Assembly (NCBI GenBank): GCA_964430855.1
Contig: CAYSHC010000142.1
Coordinates: 1-7,923, forward strand
Reading direction: 5' to 3'
From: JAEZDP01 sp964430855
Lineage (GTDB): Bacteria > Acidobacteriota > Vicinamibacteria > Vicinamibacterales > Vicinamibacteraceae
Length of the DNA: 7,923 nucleotides
In this document: positions 6,350 to 7,923 of the stretch, piece after piece
Layout: each line of letters opens with the position of its first letter
Numbering within the stretch: position 1 is the stretch's first letter
Translations under genes and position numbers: made by a program
The notes under the pieces: model-generated
Told to the model about the DNA's origin: nothing
Databases searched by the model: none
What the model saw: only the letters and a program-made list of their open reading frames with translations

Positions 6350-6832
6350 ATGGCGACCGACAAGGCGGCCGCGGCCGGCGGCATCAGGCTGCTGGCCGAC
6401 AACCGCAAGGCCTCATACGACTACGAGTTCCTCGACACGTGGGAAGCCGGCGTGGTGCTGCTCGGCACCGAGGTGAAGGCGATTCGCGAGGGCAAGGTCA
6501 ACCTGCGCGACAGCTACGCGCGCGTGGAGGGCAGCGAGGTCTGGATGTACAACGTCCACGTCAGCCCCTACAGCCACAGGGGGTACGCCTCGCACGAACC
6601 GCTGCGCAGGCGGAAGCTGCTGCTGCACCGTGCCGAGATCCGCAAGCTGATTGGCCGCACCGTGGAGCGCGGCCTCACGCTCGTTCCGACGCGCATGTAC
6701 CTCAAGAACGGTCGCGTCAAGGTCACCCTGGCGCTGGCCCGCGGCAAGAAGTCGCACGACAAGCGCGAATCGATCCGCAAGCGCGAGACCGACCGCGAGG
6801 CACGCGTCGCCATCAAGTCACGCGCCCGCTGA
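6350..6832 (+). CDS. smpB: SsrA-binding protein SmpB (trans-translation)
   Basis: A 160-residue cytoplasmic RNA-binding protein that carries tmRNA (ssrA) to stalled ribosomes so that the nascent peptide is tagged and the ribosome released. The family length is ~155-160 residues, so it is complete. An Ala-rich N-terminus is followed by LADNRKASYDYEFLD (15-29), GTEVKAIREGKVNLRDSY (39-56), NVHVSPYSH (68-76) and LIGRTVERGLTLVPTRMYLK (100-119), all of the oligonucleotide-binding-fold core. The basic C-terminal tail GKKSHDKRESIRKRE (132-146) reaches into the ribosomal decoding centre and mRNA channel. The ATG at 6350 has only a weak purine stretch upstream (GCGAGACG). The gene lies 24 bases after pdxA. 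Its stop codon touches the stop of the convergent glycosyltransferase gene. The tmRNA gene itself, often near smpB, is not visible in this window. Confidence 0.97.
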   Translation: MATDKAAAAGGIRLLADNRKASYDYEFLDTWEAGVVLLGTEVKAIREGKVNLRDSYARVEGSEVWMYNVHVSPYSHRGYASHEPLRRRKLLLHRAEIRKLIGRTVERGLTLVPTRMYLKNGRVKVTLALARGKKSHDKRESIRKRETDREARVAIKSRAR

Positions 6833-7923
6833 CTACCGTTCCTGAAGCGCCTCGATGAGGACCGCCTCGTAGGCGGGCAGGACACGGTCCCACGTGAACG
6901 CCTCGGCGTGCCGTGCCAGGGCCGCCGCACGCATGGCGCGCAGCGCCTGGTCGTTGTCGAGCAGCGCGTCGAACTGCGCCGCGCAGATGCTCTCGTCGGC
7001 GAAGTAGGCCTGTGCCGGGCCGGCGACCCACCGGTTGAAGCGGTTGTCGTGCGCGAGCACGGGCGACCCCGCGCCGAGCGCCTCGACGAGCGACGGGTTG
7101 GTCCCGCCGACGGTGTGGCCGTGGACGTAGAGGCGCGCATGGGCGCGCAGCGCCTGCACCGTCGGCGTGTCGTAGATGGCGCCGACGAACCTGACGCTGT
7201 CGGACGCGGCATCCTGCACGTCCCGGTGATAGCGGCGCGCCCGGTCCAGGTGTCCGACGACGACGAGGTCGATCGGTCGGCGGCGCTGGCTCCACGCCCG
7301 CACGATCTCGAGCACGGAGTTCTCCGGTTCCGGGCGCGCGATGACGAGCGCATAGCCGCCGGGCGCCAGGCCGAGGCGTGCCAGCGGCGCCGGGTCGGCA
7401 TCGACGGCGGCGTCGGCGCCGTACGGCACCATCACCGTGCGCTCGCCGAGTCCCCGCCGCGCCAGCATCGCCGCGATCTCCGGGTGGTCGGCGATCAGCC
7501 GGTCGGCGCACACGCCGGCGATCCAGCTGTTGACATAGAACCAGGCCTTCACCGGCGCCGGCCACTTGCCACGGCGCCACTCGAGGCCGTCCATGTTCAC
7601 CACATGGCGTCGCCGCCGCAGCAGGTACCACGGAAAGATCGCCGCCGTGTTGTAGCCGAGCGTCAACAGCAGGTCGCCGCTCCGCGCGGCGTCCCATGCG
7701 GTCTGGACGTCGAACAGGACACTGCCGGCCGAGCCGCCGAACCGCGCGGGCACATGCTCGAGGGTCACGCCGCGCCAAACACGTCGGTGTGCCGGTTCCC
7801 CCCACGGTTCCTGGCAGTACACGGTCACCGCCCACCCGCGCTCCACGAGCCACGGGGCGAGCCGCTCGGCGCACGACTCGAACCCGCCGTGCCGGTTGGG
7901 GATGCCGCGCGTGCCGAGGATGC
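6833..7923 (-). CDS. Glycosyltransferase, DUF1972/GT4-like rhamnosyltransferase family, N-terminus cut by window edge
   Basis: The minus-strand frame is open to the right edge. Reading from 7921 leftwards gives ILGTRGIPNRHGGFESCAER, the hallmark N-terminus of DUF1972 glycosyltransferases, so the GTG at 7846 is internal and only a few residues are missing. About 362 residues are visible. Other motifs (visible numbering) are HVVNMDGLEWRRGKW (106-120), MVPYGAD (164-170), VIARPEPENS (193-202) in the nucleotide-sugar domain, and GHTVGGTNPSLVEALGAGSP (268-287), the GT4-type donor-binding segment with its conserved Glu. The family includes rhamnosyltransferases of capsule and O-antigen clusters such as Cps2T/RgpA. 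Such enzymes transfer an activated sugar to a lipid-linked glycan on the cytoplasmic side of the membrane. Donor and acceptor cannot be told from this sequence. The stop is TAG (complement of 6833-6835). Any polysaccharide cluster would continue to the right of the window. Confidence 0.92.
   Translation of the reverse strand, partial: ILGTRGIPNRHGGFESCAERLAPWLVERGWAVTVYCQEPWGEPAHRRVWRGVTLEHVPARFGGSAGSVLFDVQTAWDAARSGDLLLTLGYNTAAIFPWYLLRRRRHVVNMDGLEWRRGKWPAPVKAWFYVNSWIAGVCADRLIADHPEIAAMLARRGLGERTVMVPYGADAAVDADPAPLARLGLAPGGYALVIARPEPENSVLEIVRAWSQRRRPIDLVVVGHLDRARRYHRDVQDAASDSVRFVGAIYDTPTVQALRAHARLYVHGHTVGGTNPSLVEALGAGSPVLAHDNRFNRWVAGPAQAYFADESICAAQFDALLDNDQALRAMRAAALARHAEAFTWDRVLPAYEAVLIEALQER

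Noticed and set aside
7844..7846. GTG as start of the minus-strand glycosyltransferase
   Set aside because: The frame continues to the window edge and encodes the family's conserved N-terminal GTRGIPNRHGGFES motif upstream of it.

Overview
The window is about 7.9 kb of very GC-rich DNA (roughly 70% G+C by eye). It is densely packed with ordinary chromosomal genes. It shows no transposase, integrase, phage, CRISPR, rRNA or tRNA sequence. It looks like a core-genome stretch of a Gram-negative-type bacterium. The gene mix (a class A penicillin-binding protein, holB next to a RicT/PSP1-family gene, and a DUF1972-type glycosyltransferase), the high GC and a GACCTGACCCC-type intergenic repeat would fit an acidobacterium such as the Vicinamibacteria. 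That assignment is inference only and a deltaproteobacterium-like host is not excluded.

Layout. Positions 1-929 (+) hold the 3' part of a glycogen debranching enzyme gene (glgX/treX type). After a 49-base gap, a compact plus-strand unit begins: a bifunctional class A penicillin-binding protein (979-3450), the DNA polymerase III delta' subunit holB (3447-4472, start overlapping the previous stop by 4 bases) and a RicT/YaaT (PSP1-domain) protein (4477-5322, 4 bases after the holB stop). The overlaps and short spacers indicate one transcript and probable translational coupling. A 97-base gap (5323-5419) follows. It carries three copies of a 13-base repeat, the last ending directly at the start codon of pdxA (5420-6325), which is followed 24 bases later by smpB (6350-6832). 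The smpB stop is immediately adjacent to the stop of a convergent minus-strand glycosyltransferase gene (6833 to beyond 7923), whose first few codons lie off the right edge.

Functionally the region mixes glycogen breakdown, peptidoglycan synthesis, clamp loading, an Fe-S regulatory partner of RNA processing, vitamin B6 synthesis, trans-translation and surface polysaccharide synthesis. These are housekeeping functions sharing transcription rather than one pathway. holB next to ricT is a widely conserved pair, known for example from Bacillus.

I found no convincing new multi-gene system. The points most worth a second look are the short repeat array that occupies the ribosome-binding region of pdxA, the six-cysteine C-terminal tail of the RicT protein beyond its conserved Fe-S cysteines, a duplicated aromatic/basic motif in the disordered tail of the penicillin-binding protein, and the zero-base convergent junction between smpB and the glycosyltransferase gene.
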